Source: Hydrogenophilales bacterium
GTDB lineage: Bacteria; Pseudomonadota; Gammaproteobacteria; Burkholderiales; Thiobacillaceae
DNA length: 64,000 nt
Reading direction: 5' to 3'
Assembly: GCA_024636675.1 (NCBI GenBank)
Contig: JAGXGM010000036.1
Location: forward strand, 62,001-126,000
Shown: positions 22,145 to 33,234 of the stretch, piece after piece
How positions within the stretch are numbered: position 1 is the stretch's first letter
Layout of the letters: the number at the start of each line of letters is the position of its first letter
Notes under the pieces: model-generated
Database searches by the model: none
Told to the model about the DNA's origin: nothing
What the model saw: only the letters and a program-made list of their open reading frames with translations
Translations under genes and position numbers: made by a program

Positions 22145-24715
22145 ATGTCCATCGCCAAGGTGCCCACTGCCCACACGCCGATGATGCAGCAGTACCTGGG
22201 CATCAAGGCACAGCATCCCGACATGTTGCTGTTCTATCGCATGGGCGATTTCTACGAGCTGTTCTTCGACGACGCCGAAAAGGCCGCGCGGCTTCTGAAT
22301 ATCACGCTCACCACGCGCGGCGCCTCCGCCGGCAGCCCGATCAAGATGGCCGGGGTGCCCTATCACAGCGCCGAGCAGTATCTGGCGCGGCTGCTGAAGC
22401 TTGGCGAATCGGTGGTGATTGCCGAGCAGGTGGGCGACCCCGCAACGTCCAAGGGCCCGGTGGACCGGCAGGTGGCGCGCATCGTCACGCCGGGCACGCT
22501 GACCGATTCGGGGTTGCTGGACGAGACACGCGACACGCTGATTCTGGCCATCGCCCCCGGCATGGTTAATCCCGCCCCAGGCGCCAGCGCGGTCGGGGTG
22601 GCCTGGCTCAACCTCGCCGCCGGGCGCTTCCAGGTCACCGAAGTCAATACGACTGCCCTGCCCGCCCTGCTGGCGCGGGTGCGGCCGGCGGAGGTCCTGG
22701 CCCCCGACGACTTTGCCTTCAACGGCGCACCCTGCGCGGTGCGACGTCTGGCTCCGTGGCAGTTCGACCCGGCTGGCGCGCAGACCCGGCTGGCAGAGCA
22801 ATTCGGCAGCCGCGATCTGGCCGGCTTCGGCGTGGCCGATCTGCCGCTGGCGATTGCCGCGGCAGGTGCCCTGCTCGACTACATCCAGACCACCCAGCGC
22901 ACCGCACTGCCGCATATCCAGGCGATCCGCGCCGAGCGCGACAGCGATTTCGTGCAACTCGATGCCGCCACCCGGCGCAATCTCGAACTTACCGAAACGC
23001 TGCGCGGCGACACGGCACCGACGCTCTTGTCGGTGCTCGACACCACCGCCACCGGCATGGGAACGCGGCTGCTCAGGCACTGGCTGCACCACCCGCTGCG
23101 CGACCGAACCGTATTAACCCGGCGGCGCGACGCCATCGGCGTGCTGGCCGAGGCATCCGACACGGCGGCAGCGATCAACCGGCTGCTGAAAAGCTGCGCC
23201 GACGTCGAGCGGATCAGCGGCCGCATTGCACTGAAGAACGCGCGTCCGCGCGACCTCTCCGGCCTGCGCGACACCCTGGCGCTATTGCCCGAACTCGCCG
23301 CCGCATTGCCCGACGACCACGCCCGCTTGTCGGCGCTGCAATCCGCCCTCGCCACGCGTCCCGATCTACATACGCTGCTGGCACGTGCCATCCAGCCCGA
23401 GCCTGCCAGCGTGCTGCGCGAAGGCGGCGTGATTGCCGACGGCTACGATCCCGACCTCGACGAGCTCCGCTCGCTGACGCGCGACGCCGGGACCTTCCTG
23501 CTGGAACTGGAAGTCCGCGAGCGCGCACGCTCCGGCATTGGCACCCTCAAGGTCGAATACAACAAGGTGCATGGCTTCTACATCGAAGTCAGCCGCGCAC
23601 AGTCGGACAAGGTTCCCGACGATTACCGCCGGCGCCAGACGCTAAAGAACGCCGAGCGCTACATCACGCCGGAACTGAAAGCCTTCGAGGACCGCGCGCT
23701 GTCGGCACAGGATCGCGCACTGGCGCGCGAGAAGGCATTGTTCGAAGCCTTGCTGGAGGTGCTGACGCCGCATGTGCCTGCCCTGCTGGAAATTGCCGGG
23801 GCACTCGCCGAGATCGACGTGCTGGCGAGCCAGGCCGAGCGCGCCAGCACGCTCAGACTCAACGCGCCGGAATACAGCGAGGAGCCCGGCATCCTCATCC
23901 GCGGCGGGCGCCATCCGGTGGTCGAGGCACAGGTAGCGCACTTCATTGCCAATGACACACTGCTGACCCGCAGCCGCCAGATGCTCTTGATCACCGGCCC
24001 CAACATGGGCGGCAAGTCGACCTACATGCGACAGGTGGCGCTGATCACGCTGCTGGCCTGCTGCGGCCTGTGGGTGCCGGCCGGCTCGGCGAAAATCGGC
24101 GACATCGACCAGATCTTCACCCGCATCGGCGCATCCGACGATCTGGCCGGCGGCCGTTCGACCTTCATGGTTGAAATGACCGAGACCGCGCACATCCTTC
24201 ACAATGCCAGCGCCAACAGCCTGGTGCTGCTGGACGAAATCGGCCGCGGCACCTCCACCTTCGACGGCCTCGCGCTGGCCTGGGCGGTGGCGCGCCATCT
24301 GGTCACCGCGACCCGCGCGTTCACCCTGTTCGCCACCCACTATTTCGAGCTGACCCAATTGGCGCAGGAATTCCGCCAGCTGGTCAACGTGCACCTCGAC
24401 GCCAAGGAGCACGGCGCCGGCCTGGTGTTCCTCCATGCGGTGGAGGAAGGCCCGGCCTCGCAAAGCTACGGCATCCAGGTCGCGCGTCTGGCCGGCGTGC
24501 CCACTCCAGTCATTCACGCGGCACGGCGCCACCTGCGTGAGCTCGAGGACGCGCAGTTGCAGCCCGGCCCGCAGGGCGACCTGTTCGCAGCCCACCTGCC
24601 CAACGACGAGCCGCCGCCGCATCCCGCGCTCGACCAGCTGCGCGAGCTCGACCCCGACACGCTCACCCCGAAGGCGGCGCTGGATATGCTCTATGCGCTG
24701 AAAGCGCATTTATGA
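22145..24715 (+). CDS. mutS: DNA mismatch repair protein MutS
   Basis: 856 aa: [28 protein letters not shown]...[19 protein letters not shown]...[19 protein letters not shown]. Confidence 0.98.
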   Translation: MSIAKVPTAHTPMMQQYLGIKAQHPDMLLFYRMGDFYELFFDDAEKAARLLNITLTTRGASAGSPIKMAGVPYHSAEQYLARLLKLGESVVIAEQVGDPATSKGPVDRQVARIVTPGTLTDSGLLDETRDTLILAIAPGMVNPAPGASAVGVAWLNLAAGRFQVTEVNTTALPALLARVRPAEVLAPDDFAFNGAPCAVRRLAPWQFDPAGAQTRLAEQFGSRDLAGFGVADLPLAIAAAGALLDYIQTTQRTALPHIQAIRAERDSDFVQLDAATRRNLELTETLRGDTAPTLLSVLDTTATGMGTRLLRHWLHHPLRDRTVLTRRRDAIGVLAEASDTAAAINRLLKSCADVERISGRIALKNARPRDLSGLRDTLALLPELAAALPDDHARLSALQSALATRPDLHTLLARAIQPEPASVLREGGVIADGYDPDLDELRSLTRDAGTFLLELEVRERARSGIGTLKVEYNKVHGFYIEVSRAQSDKVPDDYRRRQTLKNAERYITPELKAFEDRALSAQDRALAREKALFEALLEVLTPHVPALLEIAGALAEIDVLASQAERASTLRLNAPEYSEEPGILIRGGRHPVVEAQVAHFIANDTLLTRSRQMLLITGPNMGGKSTYMRQVALITLLACCGLWVPAGSAKIGDIDQIFTRIGASDDLAGGRSTFMVEMTETAHILHNASANSLVLLDEIGRGTSTFDGLALAWAVARHLVTATRAFTLFATHYFELTQLAQEFRQLVNVHLDAKEHGAGLVFLHAVEEGPASQSYGIQVARLAGVPTPVIHAARRHLRELEDAQLQPGPQGDLFAAHLPNDEPPPHPALDQLRELDPDTLTPKAALDMLYALKAHL

Positions 24716-24752
24716 AGACAGGCGCGCTGAAAGCGCATTGATGAAGGCAGGC
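24695..24752. repeat. 29-bp imperfect tandem duplication spanning the mutS stop
   Basis: GCGCTGAAAGCGCATTTATGAAGACAGGC (24695-24723) followed by GCGCTGAAAGCGCATTGATGAAGGCAGGC (24724-24752) and a decayed GTACTGAAAC. Confidence 0.9.
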
Positions 24753-24780
24753 GTACTGAAACTTTAACGGATGCGGCACC

Positions 24781-25050
24781 ATGAAAACCCTGCGCCTGGA
24801 TAGTGCTGAACTCGGCCTCGACTTCAATGCTGCGCTGAAGCTGGCGACGACGATCGCCGAGCAGCAGCTGGGTGAAGACACGATGTTGTTGAGCTGGCAT
24901 GACCGCGAACGCGATCTGGAATCCCCGGCAGGGGTGAGCGAATGCCACGTCGGCTGCGCCACCAAGGGCTCGTGGGACTATGCACTCAACCGCGGCGCGC
25001 GACTGGTGCTGGAGTTCGATTCAGGCCGCTTCTTCTTCTGTTTTCTTTAA
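24781..25050 (+). CDS. Small conserved protein, possibly AF1514/DUF5619 family
   Basis: 89 aa: LGLDFNAALKLATTIAEQQLGEDTMLLSWHDRERDLESPAGVSECHVG; codon usage fits; family from recall only. Confidence 0.55.
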   Translation: MKTLRLDSAELGLDFNAALKLATTIAEQQLGEDTMLLSWHDRERDLESPAGVSECHVGCATKGSWDYALNRGARLVLEFDSGRFFFCFL

Positions 25051-25074
25051 ATGCGGCCGTTTAGGGCTTGGGCT

Positions 25075-25284
25075 CTAGCTCGCTACAACCCGTACAGTCT
25101 GCCCAAGACACTTCACCATCTGATTGGCCCGTATCTTCGCTGTCCTGCGACTTTCGGGCCGGCCATCAACGGTAACTTCCCCATTGCTGATCATGAGCTT
25201 GCCTTGACCCCCGCTGTCAGCGACACCGGTGAGTTTGAGCAGGTCGCAGAGCGCGACGTATTCTCCGCGCAGCTGGAATTCCAT
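25075..25284 (-). CDS. S4-like RNA-binding protein (YbcJ-like)
   Basis: EFQLRGEYVALCDLLKLTGVADSGGQGKLMISNGEVTVDGRPESRRTAKIRANQMV. Confidence 0.85.
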   Translation of the reverse strand: MEFQLRGEYVALCDLLKLTGVADSGGQGKLMISNGEVTVDGRPESRRTAKIRANQMVKCLGQTVRVVAS

Positions 25285-25297
25285 GGTGTCCATCGTC

Positions 25298-25600
25298 CTA
25301 CGCCCCGCGCCGCCTCCACAGGTAGCGATAGACAAAGCCCGGGTAGGCGAACACCACGAACAGCGCAGCATTGACCGCGTAGAACTCCCAGTTTTGTTGA
25401 TGGATGTCGCCGAGCTTGCCTTCCAGTAGCAGCCCGATGCCGCCGACGATAAAGAACAGAACAAGCAGTTCGAGCAAGCGCCAGGCGAAATGCTTGCTGC
25501 CCACTTTTGGCTTGGCGACAAAGAAAATGCGTTCGACGAGGAACGGCAGGTTGGCGGCAATGAACGCCAGAATCAGCAGCAGAGTGGTGGAGAAATTCAC
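25298..25600 (-). CDS. DUF2818 family membrane protein
   Basis: 100 aa, FAYPGFVYRYLWRRRG ending, located after nuoN as in many Betaproteobacteria; GTG start. Confidence 0.85.
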   Translation of the reverse strand: MNFSTTLLLILAFIAANLPFLVERIFFVAKPKVGSKHFAWRLLELLVLFFIVGGIGLLLEGKLGDIHQQNWEFYAVNAALFVVFAYPGFVYRYLWRRRGA

Positions 25601-25712
25601 GAGGGATCCGAAAAAAGCAGGTGATGCTGGAGCAGACCGCCTCCAGCAGGATTGAGTTCAGCGTTTATGAAGAAATCGTGGCGAGCGGATCGTAGTGGGG
25701 CGCGGCCGGCGC

Positions 25713-25747
25713 GCGGAAAGCGGAAAGCGGAAAGCGGAAAGCGGAAT
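25713..25747. repeat. Heptanucleotide microsatellite (GCGGAAA)4 plus partial
   Basis: Four perfect GCGGAAA units at 25713-25740 followed by GCGGAAT. Confidence 0.95.
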
Positions 25748-25821
25748 GTACATTGTTGTACATGAGGCTGTCGAGCACCGCCCAAGCCCCGATTCGAGCC
25801 GCGCAGTCGGTTTATGAACGT

Positions 25822-27267
25822 TCAGAACGACGCGCCAATAGCGTATACGCATACCGCCATCAAAGGTTGCGGCAGGATGCCGAGCGCCAGCACGGCCAGG
25901 CCGTTGACCGACATGACAAGCTGGCTGTCATAGTGGGGGGCAATCGGCGTCGTGTCATGCGGCGTATCGAAATACATCAGCTTGACGATGCGCAGGTAGT
26001 AGAACGCGCCGATCAGCGAGAGCAGCACGGCAGCCACGGCCAGCCACACATAACCGATTTCGACCACCGCCTGCAGCACCGCCAGCTTGGCGTAGAAACC
26101 AACCGTCGGCGGAATACCGGCCATCGAGAACATCAACAGCAGCATCACGAAAGCCAGCCATGGACTGCGACGATTGAGGCCTTTGAAATCTTCAAGCTTG
26201 TCGGACTCGAAGCCGGCCCGCGACAGCAGCAGGATCATGCCGAAACTGCCCAGACTCATCAACGCATACACCAGCACGTAAAACATCGCGCTGCCGTAAC
26301 CATTCTGCGAGCCGGCCAGGATGCCGAGCAGCATGAAACCCATGTGCGAAATGGTCGAATAGGCCAGCATGCGCTTGAGGTTGGTTTGCGCGATGGCCGC
26401 GATGTTGCCGACCGCCATCGACAGCACCGCCAGGATCACCAGCATGTCGCGCCACTCGCCCACCTGCGATTCCAGGCCTTGCCCCAGGATGCGCACGACA
26501 AAGGCGAAGGCGGCAATCTTGGGCGCGGAGCCGATGAAGAGTGTCATCGCGGTAGGTGCGCCGTGATAGACATCGGGCACCCACATATGGAACGGCACCG
26601 CACCCAGTTTGAACGCCAACCCGGCGACGATAAAGACGACGCCGAACACCAGCGGGATGCGCAGGTCGGTGCCGTCGGCCAGGATCTGTGCGATGTCGGC
26701 CAGTGCCAGCGAGCCGGTGACGCCGTAGACCATCGACATGCCGTATAGCAGCATGCCGGACGCCAGCGCGCCCAGTACGAAATACTTCATCGCCGCTTCG
26801 GTCGCCACGCTGGAATCGCGCTGCAGCGCAACCATCGCATAGAGCGAGAGCGAGAGCAGTTCGAGGCCGAGATACAGCGTGAGGAAATGGCTGGCCGATA
26901 CCATCACCATCATGCCCAGCAGCGCAAACAGCGCGAGCACGAAAAATTCGCCCTTGTAGAGCCCGCGCTGACGCAGGTAATCGCGCGAATACACCAGCAC
27001 CATCGCGACGGTCAGGTAGAGGAACAGCTTCAGCACGTCCGCCAGTGGGTCGTCGATGAACAGCCCGCCCAATGCCAGCACCGGCATGGTAGATAGATCG
27101 CGCACGGTGAGGAAGGCCGCGCCGGCCACGGTGGCGAGCGACAGCACGTAGGCGATATAGCGCTTGCTGTCGTCGACGGCGGCATCGATCAGCAGGATCA
27201 GCGATACCATCGCCAGCACGAATATCTCGGGCAGCGCGGGGGCGAATTGCGTGAGGAAATCGCTCAT
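25822..27267 (-). CDS. nuoN: NADH-quinone oxidoreductase subunit N
   Basis: 481 aa proton-pumping antiporter-like subunit at the operon end. Confidence 0.96.
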   Translation of the reverse strand: MSDFLTQFAPALPEIFVLAMVSLILLIDAAVDDSKRYIAYVLSLATVAGAAFLTVRDLSTMPVLALGGLFIDDPLADVLKLFLYLTVAMVLVYSRDYLRQRGLYKGEFFVLALFALLGMMVMVSASHFLTLYLGLELLSLSLYAMVALQRDSSVATEAAMKYFVLGALASGMLLYGMSMVYGVTGSLALADIAQILADGTDLRIPLVFGVVFIVAGLAFKLGAVPFHMWVPDVYHGAPTAMTLFIGSAPKIAAFAFVVRILGQGLESQVGEWRDMLVILAVLSMAVGNIAAIAQTNLKRMLAYSTISHMGFMLLGILAGSQNGYGSAMFYVLVYALMSLGSFGMILLLSRAGFESDKLEDFKGLNRRSPWLAFVMLLLMFSMAGIPPTVGFYAKLAVLQAVVEIGYVWLAVAAVLLSLIGAFYYLRIVKLMYFDTPHDTTPIAPHYDSQLVMSVNGLAVLALGILPQPLMAVCVYAIGASF

Positions 27268-27276
27268 CTTGGAACC

Positions 27277-28761
27277 TTAAGGCAGTTTGCTTTGGGCGAC
27301 GTGCGCCAACAGGTCGACTACCGACACGTGCATGACGTCGGTGAACGGCTTGGGATACAGGCCCATGGCCAGCACGCAGACGGCGAGCATGCCGAGCAGC
27401 AGGATTTCGCGCGCGTTGATGTCGGTCAATTCCTCGACGCGCGGGTTGGTGACCTCACCGAACACGACGCGTTTGTACATCCACAGCGTGTAGGCCGCGC
27501 CAAGGATCAACGTGGTGGCGGCGACAAAGGCGAACCAGAAATTGACCTTCGTCGCAGCCATGATGACCATGAACTCGCCGACGAAGCCGGACGTCGCCGG
27601 CAGGCCGGCGTTGGCCATGGCGAACAGCATGAAGAAGGCGGCGAACAGCGGCATCTTGTTGACCAGACCGCCATAGTCCTTGATCTGGCGCGAATGCAGG
27701 CGGTCGTACATCACGCCGATACAGAGAAAGAGCGCCGCCGATACGAAGCCGTGCGAGATCATCTGCACCAGGCCGCCTTCGACGCCGAGCGGGCTGAACA
27801 TGAAGAAGCCGAGGGTGACGAAGCCCATGTGCGCAATCGACGAATAGGCGATGAGCTTCTTCATGTCGGACTGCGCCAGCGCGACCAGGCCGATGTAGGC
27901 GACGGCGATCAGCGACAGCGCGATGACGAACCAGGCGAACTCGGCGCTGGCATCCGGCAGGATCGGCAGGATGAAGCGCAGGAAGCCGTAGGCGCCGACT
28001 TTCAGCGTGATCGCCGCCAGCACCACCGAGCCGCCGGTGGGCGCCTCGACGTGTGCGTCGGGCAACCAGGTATGCACCGGCCACATCGGCACCTTGACCC
28101 CGAAGGCCAGCAGGAAGGCGAAGAACATCAGCGTCTGCGCCGTCATGCCGAGCGTGGTGGTGTGCCAGGTCTGGATGTCGAAGCTGCCGCCCGACTGGAA
28201 ATAGAGATAAATCATCGACACCAGCATCAGTAGCGAGCCGAGCAGGGTGTAGAGGAAGAACTTGAACGCGGCATACACGCGGTTCGGGCCGCCCCATACG
28301 CCGACGATCAGGTACAGCGGAATCAGCATGCCTTCGAAGAAGACATAGAACAGGATGCCGTCGAGCGAGGCGAACACCCCGTTGATGAGGCCGGACATGA
28401 TGAGGAAGGCCGCCATGTACTGCGCGACGTTGTCCTGGATCACCTGCCAACCGGCGATCACCACCAGCACGGTGATGAAGCTGTTCAGCAGGATCAACGG
28501 CATGGAAATGCCGTCGACGCCGAGGTGGTAGTGGATATTGAACGCCGGGATCCACTCCGCCTTTTCGACGAACTGCATCGCCGAGGTGCCGGTATCGAAG
28601 CCGGTGACCAGCGGGATTGCGACGATGAATCCGAGCAGCGCGCCGGCCAGCGCAATCCAGCGCGCGAGCATGGCGTTGCGGTCGGAGCCGGTGGCGAGCA
28701 CCGCCACCCCGGCCAGAATCGGGACCCAGATGACGAGAGAAAGTATCGACTGTCCGAACAT
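27277..28761 (-). CDS. nuoM: NADH-quinone oxidoreductase subunit M
   Basis: HYHLGVDGISMPLILLNSF, WLPDAHVEAPTGGSVVLAAITLKVGAYG. Confidence 0.97.
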   Translation of the reverse strand: MFGQSILSLVIWVPILAGVAVLATGSDRNAMLARWIALAGALLGFIVAIPLVTGFDTGTSAMQFVEKAEWIPAFNIHYHLGVDGISMPLILLNSFITVLVVIAGWQVIQDNVAQYMAAFLIMSGLINGVFASLDGILFYVFFEGMLIPLYLIVGVWGGPNRVYAAFKFFLYTLLGSLLMLVSMIYLYFQSGGSFDIQTWHTTTLGMTAQTLMFFAFLLAFGVKVPMWPVHTWLPDAHVEAPTGGSVVLAAITLKVGAYGFLRFILPILPDASAEFAWFVIALSLIAVAYIGLVALAQSDMKKLIAYSSIAHMGFVTLGFFMFSPLGVEGGLVQMISHGFVSAALFLCIGVMYDRLHSRQIKDYGGLVNKMPLFAAFFMLFAMANAGLPATSGFVGEFMVIMAATKVNFWFAFVAATTLILGAAYTLWMYKRVVFGEVTNPRVEELTDINAREILLLGMLAVCVLAMGLYPKPFTDVMHVSVVDLLAHVAQSKLP

Positions 28762-28771
28762 GGTTATCGTT

Positions 28772-30775
28772 CTAGTTGAGCCGCGCGAACCAGGTCACCA
28801 AGGCAAATACCCCGATCAGCATGGCAAACGCATAGTGGTAGATGTAGCCGGACTGGAAGGCCTTGACCAGGCGCGACAGGCGTTCGACCACGTGCGCCGT
28901 GCCGTTGACGAAGAAGCCGTCGATCACGTTCTGGTCGCCGCGCCGCCACAGGCTGGCGCCAAGCGCGCACGTCCCTTTGGCGAATACCCAGCTGTAGAGT
29001 TCGTCGAACCAGTATTTGTTGAGCAGCATCTGGTGCAGGAACGTGAAGCGCTGCGCAATGGCTGCGGGGATATCCGGGCGCTTGAGATAGAAGAACGCCG
29101 CCAGCCCCACACCCACCACCGCCAGCCAGAACGGCAGCGTTAACAGCGCGTGCAGCCCCATCGCCGCCGCGCCGTGGAAATGCTGGTTGAGCTCGTGCAT
29201 CACCGGATGGCGGTCGGCGACGTAGATCGCGCTGCCGAAAAAGTCGCCGAACAGCATGGTCTCGATCGTCATGTAGCCAATCGCCAGCGAAGGCAGCGCC
29301 AGCGCGAGCAAGGGGCCGGTGATGACCCATGGGGTTTCATGCGGCTTGCTGCCGTGGTGGTTGTCGTGGTGCGCGCCGGGCTCGTTGCCGTGGGCGTGCC
29401 CCTGATGGAAGCGCTCCTTGCCGTGGAACACCAGGAAATACATGCGGAAGGAATAGAAGGCGGTGACGAACACGCCAAGCAGCACCGCCCAGTAGGCAAT
29501 GTCGGCCACCGGCAGGTGCGACAGCCTGACCGCCTCGATAATGGATTCCTTGGAATAGAAGCCCGACAGGAAAGGCGTGCCGATCAGCGCCAGCGAACCG
29601 ATCAGCGAGGTAACCCAGGTGATCGGCATGTACTTCTTCAGGCCGCCCATGTAGCGGATGTCCTGGTTGTGGTGCATGGCGATGATGACGCTGCCTGCGG
29701 CAAGAAACAGCAGCGCCTTAAAGAAGGCGTGCGTCATCAGGTGGAATACCGCGACCGAATAGGCCGAGGCGCCAAGCGCGACCGTCATGTAGCCCAGCTG
29801 CGACAGCGTCGAATAGGCCACCACGCGCTTGATGTCGTTCTGCACGATGCCGAGGAAGCCCATGAACAGCGCTGTGATCGCGCCGATCACCATGATGAAG
29901 GAGAGCGCCACGTCGGACAGTTCGAACAGCGGCGACATGCGCGCGACCATGAAGATGCCGGCAGTCACCATCGTTGCCGCGTGGATCAGCGCGGAAATCG
30001 GCGTCGGGCCCTCCATCGAATCGGGCAGCCAGACGTGCAGCGGGAACTGCGCCGACTTGCCCATGGCGCCGATGAACAGGAGGATGCCGATGACCGTCAT
30101 CAGCATCCATGGCGCGTCGGGCCACAGCGTGATGGTCTCGTTGGCGAGCGACGGCGCCATGGCGAACACGGTGGCGTAGTCGAGCGAGCCGAAATGGGCG
30201 AGCACCAGGCCGATGCCGAGGATGAAGCCGAAGTCGCCCACGCGGTTGACCAGGAAGGCCTTGAGGTTGGCGTAGATCGCGGTCTCCCGCGTATACCAGA
30301 AGCCGATCAGCAGATACGACACCAGCCCGACCGCTTCCCAGCCGAAGAACAGTTGCAGAAAGTTGTTGCTCATCACCAGCATCAGCATCGAGAAGGTGAA
30401 CAGCGAGATATAGCTGAAGAAGCGCTGGTAGCCCGGATCGTCCTGCATGTAGCCGATGGTGTAGATGTGCACCATCAGTGAGACGAAGGTGACGACCAGC
30501 ATCATCATGACCGTCAGCGCATCGATCAGGAAGCCGATCTCGAAACGCAGATCGCCCAGCACCATCCAGGTGTAGACAGTGCCGTTGAAGGTGTGGCCGG
30601 CGAGCACGTCCTGGAACACCAGCACCGAGGCGATCAGCGACACCGCCACGCCGGCGATGGTGACGACATGGGCGCCGGTGCGGCCGACCAGTTTGCCGAA
30701 AAAGCCAGCGACGATCGCGCCGAACAAGGGCGCAAGCGGCACGATCAGATAGAGCGTCTGCATGTCCATCGTCAT
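28772..30775 (-). CDS. nuoL: NADH-quinone oxidoreductase subunit L
   Basis: FFGWEAVGLVSYLLIGFW, VWLPDSMEGPTPISALIHAATMVTAGIF. Confidence 0.97.
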   Translation of the reverse strand: MTMDMQTLYLIVPLAPLFGAIVAGFFGKLVGRTGAHVVTIAGVAVSLIASVLVFQDVLAGHTFNGTVYTWMVLGDLRFEIGFLIDALTVMMMLVVTFVSLMVHIYTIGYMQDDPGYQRFFSYISLFTFSMLMLVMSNNFLQLFFGWEAVGLVSYLLIGFWYTRETAIYANLKAFLVNRVGDFGFILGIGLVLAHFGSLDYATVFAMAPSLANETITLWPDAPWMLMTVIGILLFIGAMGKSAQFPLHVWLPDSMEGPTPISALIHAATMVTAGIFMVARMSPLFELSDVALSFIMVIGAITALFMGFLGIVQNDIKRVVAYSTLSQLGYMTVALGASAYSVAVFHLMTHAFFKALLFLAAGSVIIAMHHNQDIRYMGGLKKYMPITWVTSLIGSLALIGTPFLSGFYSKESIIEAVRLSHLPVADIAYWAVLLGVFVTAFYSFRMYFLVFHGKERFHQGHAHGNEPGAHHDNHHGSKPHETPWVITGPLLALALPSLAIGYMTIETMLFGDFFGSAIYVADRHPVMHELNQHFHGAAAMGLHALLTLPFWLAVVGVGLAAFFYLKRPDIPAAIAQRFTFLHQMLLNKYWFDELYSWVFAKGTCALGASLWRRGDQNVIDGFFVNGTAHVVERLSRLVKAFQSGYIYHYAFAMLIGVFALVTWFARLN

Positions 30776-31080
30776 CAGCCTTTCAGATGGTCGAGGTCAT
30801 CGACGTTGATGGTATGCAGGTTGCGGAACAGCACCACCAGGATCGCCAGGCCGATGGCGGATTCGGCTGCGGCGACGGTGAGGATGAAGAAGACGAATAT
30901 CTGGCCGTGGATGTCGCCCAGATAATGCGAAAACGCAATGAAGTTCATGTTCACCGCCAAGAGCATGAGTTCGATCGCCATCAAGATGATGATCACGTTC
31001 TTGCGGTTAAGGAAAATGCCCAGCACGCTGATGGCAAACAGGATGCCGCCCAGCACCAGGTAATGCGATAAGGAAATCAT
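30775..31080 (-). CDS. nuoK: NADH-quinone oxidoreductase subunit K
   Basis: 101 aa: [44 protein letters not shown]. Confidence 0.97.
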   Translation of the reverse strand: MISLSHYLVLGGILFAISVLGIFLNRKNVIIILMAIELMLLAVNMNFIAFSHYLGDIHGQIFVFFILTVAAAESAIGLAILVVLFRNLHTINVDDLDHLKG

Positions 31081-31703
31081 GCGCCGCCCTCCCCTGTGCC
31101 CGGCTTCTGCGTGGCTTTCATTTTGATAATGCGCAGCCGGTCGTTGCGCTTGACCTTCACCTGTTCGGCCGGGTCGATGTACTTGCTGTCCTTGCGGCGA
31201 CGCAGCGTCAGTGCGATCGCGGCGACGATCGCTACCAGCAGGATCACCGCGGCCAGTTCGAACGCGTAGACGTAGTCGGTATACAGCAATCGCCCAAGCT
31301 CCTTGGTGTTGCTGTAGTCGGCCGGATGCGGCTCGGGTGTGGCCATCACATCAAGGCCGAAATGGCGGCTGCCGAGGATCAGCGACATTTCAATGACCAG
31401 CAGCACCGAGACGAAGCCGGCCAGCGGCAGGTAATCCCAGAAGCCCTCGCGCAGCTTGTCCAGGTTGATGTCGAGCATCATCACCACGAACAGAAACAGC
31501 ACCATCACGGCGCCGACGTAGACCAGCACCAGGGTGATGGCGAGGAATTCGGCTTCGAGCAGCATCCACAGGCCGGCTGCGGTGAAGAAGGCCAGCACCA
31601 GAAACAGTGCGGCATGCACCGGGTTGCGTGCGGTGATCACGCGCAGACCGGCAAACACCAGAATGGCGGCGAAGAAGTAGAAAATCGCGGTCGTGTAGGT
31701 CAT
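31077..31703 (-). CDS. nuoJ: NADH-quinone oxidoreductase subunit J
   Basis: [55 protein letters not shown]. Confidence 0.97.
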   Translation of the reverse strand: MTYTTAIFYFFAAILVFAGLRVITARNPVHAALFLVLAFFTAAGLWMLLEAEFLAITLVLVYVGAVMVLFLFVVMMLDINLDKLREGFWDYLPLAGFVSVLLVIEMSLILGSRHFGLDVMATPEPHPADYSNTKELGRLLYTDYVYAFELAAVILLVAIVAAIALTLRRRKDSKYIDPAEQVKVKRNDRLRIIKMKATQKPGTGEGGA

Positions 31704-31721
31704 GTTGGTGTGATCTCGGCG

Positions 31722-32210
31722 TCAGCGGTACTTCGCGTCGGTCGCGCGGTCTTTCGCGATCTGTTCTTCGTAGCGGTCGCCGATGGCGAGCAGCATGGGC
31801 TTGGTGTAGATGAGGTCGCCGCGTTTTTCGCCGTGGTATTCGAGGATGCGGGTTTCGACGATGGAATCGACCGGGCAGGATTCCTCGCAGAAGCCACAGA
31901 AGATGCACTTGGTAAGGTCGATATCGTAGCGTGTGGTACGGCGGGTGCCGTCGTCGCGCTTTTCCGATTCGATGGTGATGGCCAGCGCCGGGCAGACGGC
32001 TTCGCACAGCTTGCAGGCGATGCAACGCTCCTCGCCGTTGGGGTAGCGGCGCAATGCATGCAGCCCGCGGAATCGTGGCGACTGCGGCGTTTTTTCTTCG
32101 GGAAACTGGACGGTGATCTTGCGCGCGAACATGTTGCGGCCAGTGAGCATCATGCCGCGCAGCAGTTCAACAAGAAGCAGGCTGCCGAAAAAATGGATGA
32201 TCCGTCTCAT
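31722..32210 (-). CDS. nuoI: NADH-quinone oxidoreductase subunit I
   Basis: Two 4Fe-4S motifs [12 protein letters not shown] and [12 protein letters not shown]. Confidence 0.97.
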   Translation of the reverse strand: MRRIIHFFGSLLLVELLRGMMLTGRNMFARKITVQFPEEKTPQSPRFRGLHALRRYPNGEERCIACKLCEAVCPALAITIESEKRDDGTRRTTRYDIDLTKCIFCGFCEESCPVDSIVETRILEYHGEKRGDLIYTKPMLLAIGDRYEEQIAKDRATDAKYR

Positions 32211-32217
32211 GGCGCGC

Positions 32218-33234
32218 TCAATGGAAGAGATAACCATACGGCGTCTGCATCATGCCGCCGACGACGACGATCCAGACGATGGTGAGGGGAATGAATACCT
32301 TCCAGCCCAAACGCATGATCTGGTCGTAGCGATAGCGCGGGAAGGTGGCGCGGAACCACAGGAAGAGAAACAGCACGAAACCGATCTTGAAAAACAACCA
32401 GACAATGCCATCGGGCAGGAAGGGGACCGGAGACAGCCAGCCACCAAGGAACAACAGGCCCGCCAATGTCGCCACCAGGATCATGTTGGCGTATTCGGCC
32501 AGGAAGAACACGGCAAAGGCCATGCCGGAATATTCCACATGGAAGCCGGCGACGATCTCGGATTCGCCTTCGGCGACGTCGAACGGCGCGCGGTTGGTTT
32601 CGGCCACGCCTGCGATCAGGTAAACGATGAAGAGTGGGAACAGCGGCCAGATATACCACTGGTGCGCGCCGCCCGCCTGGCCCTGCACAATGTCGATGAG
32701 ATTGAGCGACTGTGACGCCATCAGCACGCCGACCAGCGCGAAGCCCATGGCGATTTCATACGACACGATTTGTGCCGCCGAGCGCATCGCGCCGAGAAAG
32801 GCATATTTCGAATTGGACGCCCAGCCCGCGATGATGACGCCATACACCCCCATTGAGGTGATCGCCAAGACGTAAAGCAAGCCGGCATTGATGTTGGCCA
32901 GCACAAGTTGGTCGGTGAAAGGTATCACCGCCCAGGCCGCCAGTGCGGGCGCGATGACGAGAATGGGGCCGAGGATGAACAATCCGCGGTTGGCGCCGGA
33001 AGGAATGATGATTTCCTTCATCAGCAATTTCACCGCATCGGCAATCGGCTGCAGCAGTCCCTGGAAACCCACGCGATTGGGACCGATTCGCACCTGCATC
33101 CAGCCGATGATTTTTCTTTCGGCGTAAGTGAGATACGCCACGCCCAGCATCAGCGGCACCACCAGTGCCATGATCTTGGTCAGTGTCCAGACAACGGTTT
33201 GAAGGGCAGCCCAGTCCATGACCATGTTCCCCAT
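32218..33234 (-). CDS. nuoH: NADH-quinone oxidoreductase subunit H
   Basis: [23 protein letters not shown]...[27 protein letters not shown]. Confidence 0.97.
   Translation of the reverse strand: MGNMVMDWAALQTVVWTLTKIMALVVPLMLGVAYLTYAERKIIGWMQVRIGPNRVGFQGLLQPIADAVKLLMKEIIIPSGANRGLFILGPILVIAPALAAWAVIPFTDQLVLANINAGLLYVLAITSMGVYGVIIAGWASNSKYAFLGAMRSAAQIVSYEIAMGFALVGVLMASQSLNLIDIVQGQAGGAHQWYIWPLFPLFIVYLIAGVAETNRAPFDVAEGESEIVAGFHVEYSGMAFAVFFLAEYANMILVATLAGLLFLGGWLSPVPFLPDGIVWLFFKIGFVLFLFLWFRATFPRYRYDQIMRLGWKVFIPLTIVWIVVVGGMMQTPYGYLFH

Noticed and set aside
22756-23955. 399-aa out-of-frame ORF inside mutS
   Set aside because: R/A/H-rich alternative frame of mutS, not a separate gene.
29150-30481. 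443-aa plus-strand ORF antisense to nuoL
   Set aside because: Shadow ORF of the nuoL coding sequence; R/H/Q-rich, no family resemblance.
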